This document shows positions 18,944-28,050 of a stretch of 64,000 nt of DNA, one piece after another (the stretch's first letter is position 1; the number at the start of each line of letters is the position of its first letter). The stretch is taken from the NCBI RefSeq assembly GCF_047345415.1, contig NZ_JBLFEP010000008.1:1-64000 (forward strand). The letters are read 5' to 3'. The position numbers and the translations under genes are program-made. The DNA is from Maribacter_C sp947494565 (GTDB lineage Bacteria; Bacteroidota; Bacteroidia; Flavobacteriales; Flavobacteriaceae). The notes under the pieces were generated by a model, which was given only the letters and a program-made list of their open reading frames with translations, did no database searches and had not been told where the DNA came from.

Positions 18944-20872
18944 ATGAGAAACATACGAACATATCCAATTCTCGCAACCCTATTCTTGGTCTTTGCAGTT
19001 CAAGGGCAAGATCGAAGAGAACGCCGCGCTAAAACGAGTTTCGAAAATTATGAGTTTATCAAAGCCATTCGAAACTATGAGGATCTGGTAAAGAAAGGAA
19101 CCACTTCTCCGGAAATCTATCGTAATCTTGGTGACGCCAACTATTTCAACGCGAACTATTCAGAAGCAGCAAAATGGTATGGATTGGTTTCGGAGAACGA
19201 TACCGAACCTCTAGGTACCGAACATATGTACCGCTACGCCAATAGCTTGGGGTCTATAAAGAACTATGAGGCGTCCTCGGCCGTTTTACGTAAAATATAC
19301 GAACGCAACGGTGAAAAAATGGGGATGACCTTCGAGGGTTTCAAAAGGAGTATTGAAGAAAAACAGGGGAGTTACGAAATTGAAAATATCGCCATTAACT
19401 CGATAGAATCGGATTTCGCCCCTTCCTTTCGTCTAGATGGTATTGTTTTCTCCACGGCGCGAGATAGTTCGATTATCTATAATAGTACCCACAACTGGAA
19501 CAAAAAACGCTTCTTGAACCTATATATGGCAACGCGTACTGAGGAAGGCCGCTTTCGCAGGATCATGCGCTTTTCCGATAAGCTCAATACCAGACTACAC
19601 GAGTCATCAACAGCTTTTACACAAGATGGTAAAACCGTGTACTTTACGCGGAATAGGGAAAAGGGAAAAACATTCGGAAGAGACTCCAAAGGAATCAGTA
19701 GACTAAAGCTCTACAGCGCCGTGTTCGAGGATGGAAAATGGAGAAGAATACAGCAACTTCCTTTTAATCAAGAAGGGTATTCAGTAGCCCATCCAGCATT
19801 GAACAAAGCGGAAGACAAGCTCTACTTCACTTCGGATATCGAAGGGACACAAGGGCAATCCGATATTTTCGTGGTGGATATCCATCCCGATGGGAGTTTT
19901 GGCGTACCAAAAAACCTTGGGGCAAAAATCAATACCGGTGGTCGTGAAACTTTCCCATACGTTACTGAAGATGACATTCTATATTTCGCTTCAGATGGTC
20001 ATCCGGGTTTAGGAGGGCTTGATATATTTGCCGTGGATTTGAAAACTATAGAAAGTAGCCGAATCGTTAATTTGGGGGAGCCGCTGAACAGTGTTGCCGA
20101 CGATTTCTCTTTCATTATCAATCCGAATACCAAGAAGGGGTATTTTGCATCCAATCGAGCGGGCGGAATGGGAAGCGATGACATTTATGCCCTTACGGAG
20201 CTTAAAGCCTTGGATACGCGCTGCTTTATTCATCTAGCAGGAGTTGTCAAAGACAAGGAAACGGATGCCTTTATACAAAATACTACGGTCACCTTACTGG
20301 ATGGAAACGGCAGTATCCGAGATGAAACACATTCCGATGCCAACGGCGAATATGCCCTGACTACTGAGTGCCAAGAAACCGATTATGTATTGGTCGCTTC
20401 AAAAGATGGATATGCGTCAGATAAGAGAACAATTTCAATGGGTACAATGGATTTCTCCAATATCGCACTGCACCTTGTACCGGAAGACAATGGAACCCTA
20501 ATCGGCACCGATTTGACAAAACACCTAGGCACGAACCCCATTTATTTCGATTTCAATACATCTTATTTGCGACATGATGCCAAAATGATCTTGGAAAAAA
20601 TAATCGCGTATCTCAATACATATCCCAAGGCCAAAGTTGAAATTCGTTCACACACCGATAGTAGAGGACATAGGGCTTACAACAAAGTACTTTCTCAAAA
20701 AAGGGCTCGGGAAACCTTAAATTATCTGCTATCTAAAGACATTTCCATTACACGGGTTTCCAGTGTTGGAATGGGAGAATCGCAACTAACGAACCGTTGC
20801 GATGGCACCATAAAATGTACGGAGAAAGAACACCGAAAGAACAGAAGAAGCGAGTTTATTTTGGTCGAATAG
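18944..20872 (+). CDS. OmpA-family protein with TPR, PD40 and carboxypeptidase-like domains (PorE-like)
   Basis: A 642-residue periplasmic/outer-membrane protein with a signal peptide (cleavage near VQGQ). TPR-like helices cover residues about 25-125. PD40 WD40-like beta-propeller repeats span about 150-420 (GIVFSTARDSS, EDKLYFTSDIEGTQGQSDIF, YFASDGHPGLGGLDIF, GYFASNRAGGMGSDDIY). A CarboxypepD_reg domain is at about 425-510. The C-terminal OmpA domain (YFDFNTSYLRHDAKMILEKI, VEIRSHTDSRG, NRRSEFIL) binds peptidoglycan. The domain order matches PorE and related T9SS proteins encoded with PorP/SprF. It probably links the PorP-type barrel to the cell wall. Confidence 0.92.
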   Translation: MRNIRTYPILATLFLVFAVQGQDRRERRAKTSFENYEFIKAIRNYEDLVKKGTTSPEIYRNLGDANYFNANYSEAAKWYGLVSENDTEPLGTEHMYRYANSLGSIKNYEASSAVLRKIYERNGEKMGMTFEGFKRSIEEKQGSYEIENIAINSIESDFAPSFRLDGIVFSTARDSSIIYNSTHNWNKKRFLNLYMATRTEEGRFRRIMRFSDKLNTRLHESSTAFTQDGKTVYFTRNREKGKTFGRDSKGISRLKLYSAVFEDGKWRRIQQLPFNQEGYSVAHPALNKAEDKLYFTSDIEGTQGQSDIFVVDIHPDGSFGVPKNLGAKINTGGRETFPYVTEDDILYFASDGHPGLGGLDIFAVDLKTIESSRIVNLGEPLNSVADDFSFIINPNTKKGYFASNRAGGMGSDDIYALTELKALDTRCFIHLAGVVKDKETDAFIQNTTVTLLDGNGSIRDETHSDANGEYALTTECQETDYVLVASKDGYASDKRTISMGTMDFSNIALHLVPEDNGTLIGTDLTKHLGTNPIYFDFNTSYLRHDAKMILEKIIAYLNTYPKAKVEIRSHTDSRGHRAYNKVLSQKRARETLNYLLSKDISITRVSSVGMGESQLTNRCDGTIKCTEKEHRKNRRSEFILVE

Positions 20873-21154
20873 CCCAAATTCGCGGGACACTAAATTCTAG
20901 ATAGGAGGGGTCGTTTGGTGCTCCTCATTTTTCAAAACCGTTCGCATCGGAATAGCGCTTAGACCGCTCAAACCAAAAAGCGAATTTCCGATAGCAACCC
21001 ATTTCTTTTCGAGGATCATATCTAAACTTCTTAACATCAGATTATTGTGTTTTGTCGATTATTGTTGGCTCTAAAAATAATTAGTGCGTATTTGAAGAGG
21101 TATTCGAATGATAACTTTCAAATATCGACCCAAACTTTTAATTCCGTAAACCCT

Positions 21155-21442
21155 ATGATGACCACGAAAGAGCAAACTTCAAAGTCTAAAAACATCAATG
21201 ATCGTACGACAAGCTTAGTGCAAAAATTCTATAATTTGAGAATGGCCTTTGAAGCGGATTATTCCGGAAAGTTGAGAAGTCACAAGTATGAAGAAACCCG
21301 AGCATTCACAATTTCTTTGAATTATGGTATTTTTCAGGCCAACCGCTTAGTATCCCAAGAATCGGTCTCTGCTCAACATCTAAATGAGTTGCAGCTAAAA
21401 CTCAATCTACTGAAAAGTGAATTCTCTTCACTTAGGGCTTAA
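21155..21442 (+). CDS. Hypothetical small helical protein
   Basis: The open frame reaches back to 21047, but the first 36 codons look non-coding. Two adjacent ATGs at 21155 and 21158 start a 95-residue soluble protein (MMTTKEQTSKSKNINDRTTS). It is predicted mostly helical and basic (LVQKFYNLRMAFEADYSGKL, LNELQLKLNLLKSEFSSL), with no cysteines, signal peptide or membrane segment. I recognise no family. It is convergent with the ebo operon and lies about 280 bp after the OmpA gene, so it is probably an independent unit. Confidence 0.5.
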   Translation: MMTTKEQTSKSKNINDRTTSLVQKFYNLRMAFEADYSGKLRSHKYEETRAFTISLNYGIFQANRLVSQESVSAQHLNELQLKLNLLKSEFSSLRA

Positions 21443-21474
21443 TGTAACGAGCGCTATCGGCCGAACAAGCAAGA

Positions 21475-22845
21475 TTAGGTAACATGAGCCTTTAACACCT
21501 CGAAAACCGCTGTCGAATCAATTTTCGGGTCGATTTCCATTGTTGTCGCATTCGTTATAAAAATGGGGTAGTCATCTTCATCCTCTGGAATTCTTCCATG
21601 CGAGCCCTTCACCAATTTGGCATCTAAGGGAATGATGTTCATCACCGTTCTAAACCCTAATTTTTTGCGAATCAGTTTTCCGATAACCTTGGGCATCACA
21701 AATGGGTCTTTGGGGTCGGTCAACATTTCGACAGGATCATACCCTGGCTTTTTATGAATATCCACCATACGTGCGAAATCAGGTGCTTTCTTATCATCCA
21801 ACCAAAAGTAGTAGGTAAACCAAGAGCGTGAATCGGCAATGACCACGAGGTCACCACAGCGTTGGTGATCCAAATTTGCATTGGCAATTTCTTCGTCTGA
21901 CAATACCCTTTCGACACCATCCAAGTCTTCAATCAATTTTTTGACTTTCGCCTTCAATGTAGTGTCATTTAAATAGATATGTGCCACTTGATGATCAGCT
22001 ACTGCAAAAGCCTGACTGGCTCCTGCATCCAAGAGTTCAAGCCCTCTTTCTGTACGAATATTTACATATCCTTCCTTTCGCAACACGCGATTGAGGTGAA
22101 CCGGATGGTCAACATCCGTAATACCGTATTCCGAAAGCAGGACGATATGGGCATCCTGATTTTCATAGTGTGATAGGAGTTGGCCTACGACCGCATCGAT
22201 TTCTTCCAAATCTTTGCCAATGACATTAAAGTCAAGTCCGTAGCGCTGTATATTATAATCGAGATGGGGCAGATATACCAAGGTCAACGTAGGATGATGC
22301 AACTCATCTGTTTTGATGGTGGCATCTGCAATCCATTGGCTCGACTTAATCGTGGTCTTAGGCCCCCAAAAATGGAATAACGGAAAAGTGCCCAGTTGGT
22401 CTTGTAGGGTATCTCGCAGTTCCGCAGGGTGAGAGTAACAATCGGGAATCTTTCTGCCATCGGCCAAATAGTTTGGGCGGGGTGTGACACTGTAGTCCGC
22501 CGTAGAATACATATTATACCACCAAAACATGTTCGCACAGGTGAACTTTGGGTCTTCTCTTTTGAGTACGTCCCATAATTTCTCACCTTGCACCAACTTG
22601 TTCGACTGCCGCCAGAACTTGACCTCGCATTCGTCCTTAAAGTACCAACCATTACCCACAATACCATGTTCGGAAGGATTTTTTCCAGTGAGATAAGTAG
22701 ATTGCGCGGCACAGGTGACCGCCGGTAATACCGGATGGATTACCGCCTGTTTTCCTTTTTCAAGAAAGGATTTGATACGGGGAGTGTGTTCCCCGATCAA
22801 GCGCTTGGTCAGACCGACCACATTGATTACGACTGTCTTACGCAT
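21475..22845 (-). CDS. eboF: EboF-like alkaline phosphatase/NPP superfamily protein
   Basis: A 456-residue protein of the nucleotide pyrophosphatase/phosphodiesterase fold. Thr44 in LPAVTCAAQSTYLTG aligns with the catalytic Thr, and EYGITDVDHPVHLNRVL and VADHQVAHIY supply metal-site Asp/His residues. The usual N-terminal metal-binding Asp is not visible: the first strand reads VVINVVGLTKRL. From memory EboF homologues share this. It is the last gene of a six-gene minus-strand ebo operon and overlaps eboE by 8 bp. ebo clusters help move a biosynthetic precursor to the periplasm in scytonemin-making cyanobacteria and are tied to nematode repellence in a pseudomonad. EboF's own reaction is unknown. 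Confidence 0.85.
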   Translation of the reverse strand: MRKTVVINVVGLTKRLIGEHTPRIKSFLEKGKQAVIHPVLPAVTCAAQSTYLTGKNPSEHGIVGNGWYFKDECEVKFWRQSNKLVQGEKLWDVLKREDPKFTCANMFWWYNMYSTADYSVTPRPNYLADGRKIPDCYSHPAELRDTLQDQLGTFPLFHFWGPKTTIKSSQWIADATIKTDELHHPTLTLVYLPHLDYNIQRYGLDFNVIGKDLEEIDAVVGQLLSHYENQDAHIVLLSEYGITDVDHPVHLNRVLRKEGYVNIRTERGLELLDAGASQAFAVADHQVAHIYLNDTTLKAKVKKLIEDLDGVERVLSDEEIANANLDHQRCGDLVVIADSRSWFTYYFWLDDKKAPDFARMVDIHKKPGYDPVEMLTDPKDPFVMPKVIGKLIRKKLGFRTVMNIIPLDAKLVKGSHGRIPEDEDDYPIFITNATTMEIDPKIDSTAVFEVLKAHVT

Positions 22846-24043
22846 TGAACATCACTATTTTCTTTAACCATTCGATTTCTCGGACAATGGAATCCGATAG
22901 GTCTTTCTTCAACTCTTTCGGTAGCACATCCCAAGTATAGGTTTCTATTTCCAAATGATTCGATATGGTCTTCCCTTTAAGATATTCGGTCACCTTTAGA
23001 ATATGATCTTGGGTAGAATACAATTTGCCGAATTGTTCCAAGAAAATGGGTACATGAAAGTGCGCGCGCAGCTCGGTAAACACCTTGCGCTCTTTTAAAA
23101 CAATAGGCAGATCATTGTAGGTATGTACTTTTCCGTCGATCATTTCAGTGACTTGATGCAGATAGGTCGGTTCATCAAAGCGGGCCAGTGATTCCCAAAT
23201 GGCCTCCATTTCGTCCTCGGCATATAGAATCTTCAATGCGGCGCTGACCTGGATTTTTCCAATGCCGATCCCGCATTCCGAAAGCTTTTGAAATGTGCTT
23301 TCTGGTTCTTCATAGGCTAATGAAAAATGGCAGATGTCATAGCACATGGTAATATGGCGCTTCACCAAAGCTACAATCTCCTCCGTTGAAATGGATAGTT
23401 CTTTGACCAAGGCCTCTTGCGCTATCGGAAGCAGATAGGTATCGAAAAAGAACAAGAACTCGTCACTATTCTCGATGAGTCCATCAGGTTCCGGTTCCAA
23501 GTCAAGGTGCAGGTATTTTCCTGTGCGCAGTTCAATATCATGTAGTTGTAGCACAACTTCGCACAAATGCGCAGCTCCCTTTGTAAACGCTTGGTGCTTT
23601 GCATCTTGCGATATATGCCAGTGTTTGTACGAAATGGGAGAGGTCGAAATCCCCCCGTCCATAGCATCGGGAAGTAGCTCCGCCAATTGGGTAAAGAGAC
23701 GTCTGGTGTAGGTTAGGCGCTCCTTTGTTGTCCAATCAGGCGCATGCACATTATCCTTTACGCGCTCATCATGAAAATTCCCATAGGGGAAACCGTTCAT
23801 GGTAAACACATATATATCATTTTCTTGCAGCCAGGTTTTAAATTCACTGAGCCGAGGGCCCAGGCCTAATTCTTCACTGGCCTTGTTAGACAGGCGCAGC
23901 CCCAGACCAAAAGCCTGCTCGTTCGCCACTTCCTTTTTGATCAAGGGTACATAAGCTTTCAAGCTGCTGAACGTGCGTTCCCAATTTGAACCGGGATGAA
24001 TGTTGGTGCAATAGGTCAGATGAGCACTATCGTTGATGCGCAT
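22838..24043 (-). CDS. eboE: EboE-like TIM-barrel metabolite traffic protein
   Basis: A 401-residue protein of the xylose-isomerase-like/AP-endonuclease-2 TIM-barrel superfamily: LTYCTNIHPGSNWERTFSSL at the N-terminus, VFTMNGFPYGNFHDERVKDN, LHLDLEPEPDGLIENSDEFL with metal-ligand Glu residues, and ITMCYDICHFSLAYEEPES with Asp/His ligands. It is the EboE component (eboE-type metabolite traffic protein) by sequence style and operon position. It sits 6 bp downstream of eboD and overlaps eboF. No signal peptide is present, so it is cytoplasmic. The substrate is unknown. Confidence 0.88.
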   Translation of the reverse strand: MRINDSAHLTYCTNIHPGSNWERTFSSLKAYVPLIKKEVANEQAFGLGLRLSNKASEELGLGPRLSEFKTWLQENDIYVFTMNGFPYGNFHDERVKDNVHAPDWTTKERLTYTRRLFTQLAELLPDAMDGGISTSPISYKHWHISQDAKHQAFTKGAAHLCEVVLQLHDIELRTGKYLHLDLEPEPDGLIENSDEFLFFFDTYLLPIAQEALVKELSISTEEIVALVKRHITMCYDICHFSLAYEEPESTFQKLSECGIGIGKIQVSAALKILYAEDEMEAIWESLARFDEPTYLHQVTEMIDGKVHTYNDLPIVLKERKVFTELRAHFHVPIFLEQFGKLYSTQDHILKVTEYLKGKTISNHLEIETYTWDVLPKELKKDLSDSIVREIEWLKKIVMFNA

Positions 24044-24049
24044 TTGAGA

Positions 24050-25210
24050 TTAGTTTAGATAGGTATGATTCAATTCCGTAATGGCTCTTTTCATCGTATC
24101 GTAAGAAATACTGTTGACATCGTGCTTTACTCCTATTTCAGAAATCAGGGTAATACAAAGCTCGCCTCCAAGATGTTCTTGAAATTCTTGGATGCCCAAT
24201 AAGAGAGTGTCCATCTCCTGATCCGTAGAAACCGGTATCCGCAAATCGAAACCGATGGCCTTCATCACGTTAAGAATACGATTCAAAACGGTTTCTGACA
24301 CCAATCCCGTTAAATGGGCATAGACCATATCCAAAGCAATACCTTTGGCCACAGCCTCGCCATGTCGCAACTCATAGTTGGACATTTGTTCCATCTTGTG
24401 TGCTGCCCAATGCCCAAAATCCAAAGGTCGCGACGATCCATTTTCAAAAGGGTCACCCCCTTGGGCGATATGGTGCATATGCATTTCAGCACATTTATAA
24501 ATGACATATTCCATTGGAATCATCTCGCGATTCTTGAGCCCCTCTGCATTCCCTTCAAGATACTCGAAAAAAGCACGGTCCTTGATCAAGGCTACCTTGA
24601 TGGCCTCTGCAATACCGGCAATCCAATCTCGCTGCTCCAAGGTGTGTAAAAAAACCGTGTCATTTATAATGGCATAAGGGGGTGCGAAGGTGCCCAGGAA
24701 ATTCTTCTTTTCGAAACTATTGACACTGTTTTTCACCCCTACGGCCGAGTCATTCTGTGAGAGTACGGTGGTCGGTATTCGAATCAGCTTCACGCCTCTG
24801 TGTGCTATTGCCGCGGCATAACCAGCCATATCAATGATAGCACCACCTCCAATGGCAACAACAAAGGAATGCCGATCAATATGTTCTTCATTGATAGCCC
24901 TGAGTACGGTTTGCACGGCTTCTGGGTCATTTTTACATACTTCACCCCCAGGTATGACCAAACTTGCAGTATACTCCAAACATTCCGAATGCGACTTACA
25001 GTAGTTCACTATTGAATTCCGAAGTTCAGGATGTGCACGTTCCACCCCATGGTCAATGACAAAAAGTACTTTTAGCCGGGTGTGTGTTTTGTACCCTTCC
25101 ACCACCGTTTTGAAGAGTGGATTTTCAATATTGAAAAGATGCTCCGTAAAGTAGAGTTGATACGTAAAAGTAACGGAAAAGTTTTGTTTTATAGGTGTCT
25201 GCGACATCAA
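24050..25210 (-). CDS. eboD: EboD-like 3-dehydroquinate synthase family protein
   Basis: A 386-residue member of the dehydroquinate synthase superfamily. FVVAIGGGAIIDMAGYAAAI is the NAD-binding glycine motif, followed by GVKLIRIPTTVLSQNDSAVG then VKNSVN. The metal-binding HGEAVAKGIALD motif is preceded by FGHWAAHKME. Homology to AroB and to sugar-phosphate cyclases is clear. Within an ebo operon this is EboD, which is assumed not to serve the shikimate pathway. It lies between eboC and eboE with 6-bp gaps, indicating translational coupling. The reaction catalysed by EboD is not established. Confidence 0.9.
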   Translation of the reverse strand: MMSQTPIKQNFSVTFTYQLYFTEHLFNIENPLFKTVVEGYKTHTRLKVLFVIDHGVERAHPELRNSIVNYCKSHSECLEYTASLVIPGGEVCKNDPEAVQTVLRAINEEHIDRHSFVVAIGGGAIIDMAGYAAAIAHRGVKLIRIPTTVLSQNDSAVGVKNSVNSFEKKNFLGTFAPPYAIINDTVFLHTLEQRDWIAGIAEAIKVALIKDRAFFEYLEGNAEGLKNREMIPMEYVIYKCAEMHMHHIAQGGDPFENGSSRPLDFGHWAAHKMEQMSNYELRHGEAVAKGIALDMVYAHLTGLVSETVLNRILNVMKAIGFDLRIPVSTDQEMDTLLLGIQEFQEHLGGELCITLISEIGVKHDVNSISYDTMKRAITELNHTYLN

Positions 25211-25216
25211 CTGAAT

Positions 25217-26107
25217 TTAAGTAACTGCAAATAGTTTTGATAAAAGTATGGATAATGGCAACAACAAAAGAATGAGTACAGCATACCACCACACGGTGTG
25301 ACCCGATGCAATTGCCGCATCCAAGACCACCACTGAAAGTACTCCGCTGATAACGGCCTTTTTGATATTCATTGGAGAATTCTCATGATACGCCTTGACC
25401 AGAGGTCGAAAGACCAAAAATGCGAAAAGCGTCAGAAAGGGAATGGTCTGCATAACACTATCGGTTCTATAGAGGGCCATAACCACAACGATAAAAATTA
25501 CCGAAGCGTATACGAAGCCCGCCCATACCAAATGTTTCTTGTTATCACCGTGCACTTCCCCCCTACTGATCAATGTTATCGCAAAAATATAAATCAAAGG
25601 AATACAGGCATACTCCCAATTCGGCAATTGAGAAACGATCGAAATACCAAGCAACAGGTTCAATGCCCTACAGAGTCCCATATTCAAGGGACCTAAAAAA
25701 TCATATTTCTTTGAAAAACCGTCATAGGCCAATATAGCTAAAGCCAAGGCGATTGCAATTAGGCCACTCAGGGAAGTCACCCAAAAGGCAAAAACCACTC
25801 CAATGCTCAGCAAAACCGCCCCGAATAGAGCCGCGGACCTTACGGAGATCAAACCACTAGGAAGCGCTCGCTCCGGTCGCTCTACTTTATCGATTTCAAA
25901 ATCGAATACATCGTTCAACACTACACCACCAGCATATAGAAATACAGAAGCAATCACCAAAAAAAGAATGGGAAAAAGCGATGTAGATGACACCCCGGCA
26001 CCGATGAACCAGCTTGATAGGGCGACCCCTGCCAAAATATCGGCCGCTGCCGTAGGCAAATTGGCCGGGCGCATTAATCGCAAATACCCTATAAGAATCG
26101 GGTTCAT
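25217..26107 (-). CDS. eboC: EboC, UbiA-like prenyltransferase family membrane protein
   Basis: A 296-residue polytopic membrane protein with about eight transmembrane helices. It carries the first UbiA polyprenyl-diphosphate binding motif, NDVFDFEIDKVERPERALPS (residues 65-84, with Asp66, Asp69 and Asp73), and a second loop LAYDGFSKKYDFLGPLNMGL. UbiA enzymes transfer prenyl groups at the membrane; EboC is the only integral membrane component of the ebo set and so a candidate site for substrate passage or lipid attachment. It abuts eboB with no gap. Confidence 0.92.
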   Translation of the reverse strand: MNPILIGYLRLMRPANLPTAAADILAGVALSSWFIGAGVSSTSLFPILFLVIASVFLYAGGVVLNDVFDFEIDKVERPERALPSGLISVRSAALFGAVLLSIGVVFAFWVTSLSGLIAIALALAILAYDGFSKKYDFLGPLNMGLCRALNLLLGISIVSQLPNWEYACIPLIYIFAITLISRGEVHGDNKKHLVWAGFVYASVIFIVVVMALYRTDSVMQTIPFLTLFAFLVFRPLVKAYHENSPMNIKKAVISGVLSVVVLDAAIASGHTVWWYAVLILLLLPLSILLSKLFAVT

Positions 26108-27016
26108 TTAAACGATCTTATCAATATCCACCTTGGGTTCTTGTCCGCGTAGTACACTATTATCATTGTACAACTGTGTCTGATTGATTCCCTTTGGGTT
26201 CAACCAGTCCGACTCCTTCATTTTTCCGTTTTTTCCGAAAATATCGAGTGCATTTTGATAGCAGGTTTTAACCACATCTGCGCGATCGATGCCTCTTTTA
26301 AGCATCAGGGAAGCCGTTTTCGGAACTGCCAACGGATCACTGACACCCCAATCTGCAGAACTGTCGACGATGATATTATCACTGCCGAATTTCCTGACCA
26401 CCTCTACCATTCGCTCATTGCCCATCTTTGTTTTGGGGTAAATGGTAAAAGCGGCGATAAAGCCGCGATCTAAAACCTCTTGTACCGTTTCCTCATTATT
26501 ATGGTCGATTACAACCATGGATGGATCCAGACCGTGTTCCAAACAGACTTCCATACTTTTTATGGTACCGGCTTTTTTGTCACGATGTGGCGTATGTACT
26601 TGTACCACCATACCGAGCTCCTTGGCCATCTCCAATTGGATTCTAAAATACTTGTCCTCCGCCGGGGTTTGGTCATCATAACCTATTTCACCGATAGCCA
26701 CCACATTTTGCTTATGAACATAGAGGGGTAATAATTCGATTACCTGCTCGGCCAATGCCTCATTGTTGGCCTCTTTCGAATTCAGACCAATAGTACAATA
26801 ATGCTGAATACCGAATTGGCTGGCCCTAAAGGGTTCCCAACCGACCAGACTGCTGTAGTAATCTTGAAAAGAGCCCACCTGTGTTCGAGGTTGGCCCAAC
26901 CAAAAAGAAGGTTCGATAAGGGCAACCACACCGGCCTTTGCCATGGCTTCATAATCATCCGTTGTTCGGGATGTCATATGCACATGCGGGTCGATGATCA
27001 TCATTTTTTCTTCCAT
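26108..27016 (-). CDS. eboB: EboB-like TatD-family metal-dependent hydrolase
   Basis: A 302-residue amidohydrolase-fold protein. The N-terminal metal motif is DPHVHMTSRTTDDYEAM with His11 and His13. Further motifs are VAIGEIGYDDQTPAEDKYFR (Glu ligand), MVVQVHTPHRDK, MVVIDHNNEET and NIIVDSSADWGVSDP (late Asp). These are the TatD/PHP-like metal-site blocks. In this operon it corresponds to EboB. It is probably cytoplasmic and couples to eboC by direct abutment. An in-frame Met at position 5 is another possible start. Substrate unknown. Confidence 0.88.
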   Translation of the reverse strand: MEEKMMIIDPHVHMTSRTTDDYEAMAKAGVVALIEPSFWLGQPRTQVGSFQDYYSSLVGWEPFRASQFGIQHYCTIGLNSKEANNEALAEQVIELLPLYVHKQNVVAIGEIGYDDQTPAEDKYFRIQLEMAKELGMVVQVHTPHRDKKAGTIKSMEVCLEHGLDPSMVVIDHNNEETVQEVLDRGFIAAFTIYPKTKMGNERMVEVVRKFGSDNIIVDSSADWGVSDPLAVPKTASLMLKRGIDRADVVKTCYQNALDIFGKNGKMKESDWLNPKGINQTQLYNDNSVLRGQEPKVDIDKIV

Positions 27017-27026
27017 AACGCTTTCT

Positions 27027-27875
27027 TTAAAGTGTATTCCAACTTAATTTTTCTTCTTCTATTTGAATAGTTAGATCCTGGTAATCATCCAATAGGGCCT
27101 TGGCCGATGGATTTCCGGAATAAAAACAACATAGTGCCCCTGCAGCATTCTCCTTACTGTTTTCACTGGACAACAAGCGCTTCATATCCTCTAGCAAAGC
27201 TTCATCTAAAAATCGGCTGACCGGACGCCAAAAATAGGGATCGATATCACGTGAGGCCGCCCATCGCTCATGCGCATAGTCGGCAATTATTCGAGCTAAC
27301 TCGGCGTTGGCCCGCTTATCGATTTGAGCCAAAGCACTTAAGTCACCTTGCATAAAAGCTGTTTTCAAATACATTTGATTCCACTGTTGCTCGTTAAAAA
27401 AACGGGCTGGATACGGATTGTGGTATGCAATCGCATTGAACACGGTAGAGATGTTCGTCCGTAAAGCGTCTACAGCTGTGGCAACGTAGTCTTCCGGCCG
27501 TGGCAACAGAATCAAAAACTTTAGAAAAGTCTCCAATTCCCCAGTATCCGCTACTTGTATGATATTGGCCACCTTGGGTGAAAAAAACTGGTGATCGAAG
27601 TTCAATACACGAATCAGCAGGTAAATTCGTGCTATTTGGGTACAGGTAGCCCCTTGCATTGATAGATACTCATTTAAGGCCGATTCCCCAGGTATTTCAA
27701 TGCGCTGATTCGCAACTATTTTAGATCCGATGAGACTGTAGGTGAGGTAGAGCTGTTTCGTTGATTTATCCGCACAAATACCGGTGATTTTGTCCATCAA
27801 CCACTTGTTCGATTCAACAGCTACATTTTTCTGGAGAATCTCCAATAGCTGTTCGCCCACATTCTCTACTTGCAT
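27027..27875 (-). CDS. eboA: EboA domain-containing protein
   Basis: A 282-residue soluble, mostly helical protein beginning MQVENVGEQLLEILQKNVAV, with YNPYPARFF-like text (AIAYHNPYPARFFNEQQWNQ) and VSRFLDEALLEDMKRLLSSE. This matches my recollection of EboA, the first gene of ebo clusters; the family has no assigned biochemical function. It is the promoter-proximal gene of the operon eboA-eboB-eboC-eboD-eboE-eboF, all on the minus strand with gaps of at most 10 bp. An inverted repeat about 20 bp upstream may be its operator. Confidence 0.85.
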   Translation of the reverse strand: MQVENVGEQLLEILQKNVAVESNKWLMDKITGICADKSTKQLYLTYSLIGSKIVANQRIEIPGESALNEYLSMQGATCTQIARIYLLIRVLNFDHQFFSPKVANIIQVADTGELETFLKFLILLPRPEDYVATAVDALRTNISTVFNAIAYHNPYPARFFNEQQWNQMYLKTAFMQGDLSALAQIDKRANAELARIIADYAHERWAASRDIDPYFWRPVSRFLDEALLEDMKRLLSSENSKENAAGALCCFYSGNPSAKALLDDYQDLTIQIEEEKLSWNTL

Positions 27876-27893
27876 TGTATGCTTTTTGGTTTA

Positions 27894-27932
27894 ATGATAC
27901 CGTCCTAATGGTTATAAACAGGGGGGTATCAT
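27894..27932. promoter_or_regulatory. Inverted repeat upstream of the ebo operon
   Basis: ATGATACC (27894-27901) and GGTATCAT (27925-27932) form a perfect 8-bp inverted repeat with a 23-bp spacer, starting 19 bp upstream of the eboA ATG. It could be an operator or an RNA hairpin in the 5' leader. Confidence 0.35.
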
Positions 27933-28050
27933 AGTCGTGCTACAATAACCAAAAATAGCGCTATTTATTATAAAATGAAAGCGGAAAAAACAGGTAGGGT
28001 CCAGAAAAAGGACTACACGGGCAATTGGGCAGCTTAAGAAACAGGAGGCC

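Noticed and set aside
24050..25210. Housekeeping 3-dehydroquinate synthase (aroB)
   Set aside because: The gene sits inside a complete ebo operon with no shikimate-pathway neighbours, so EboD is the better call.
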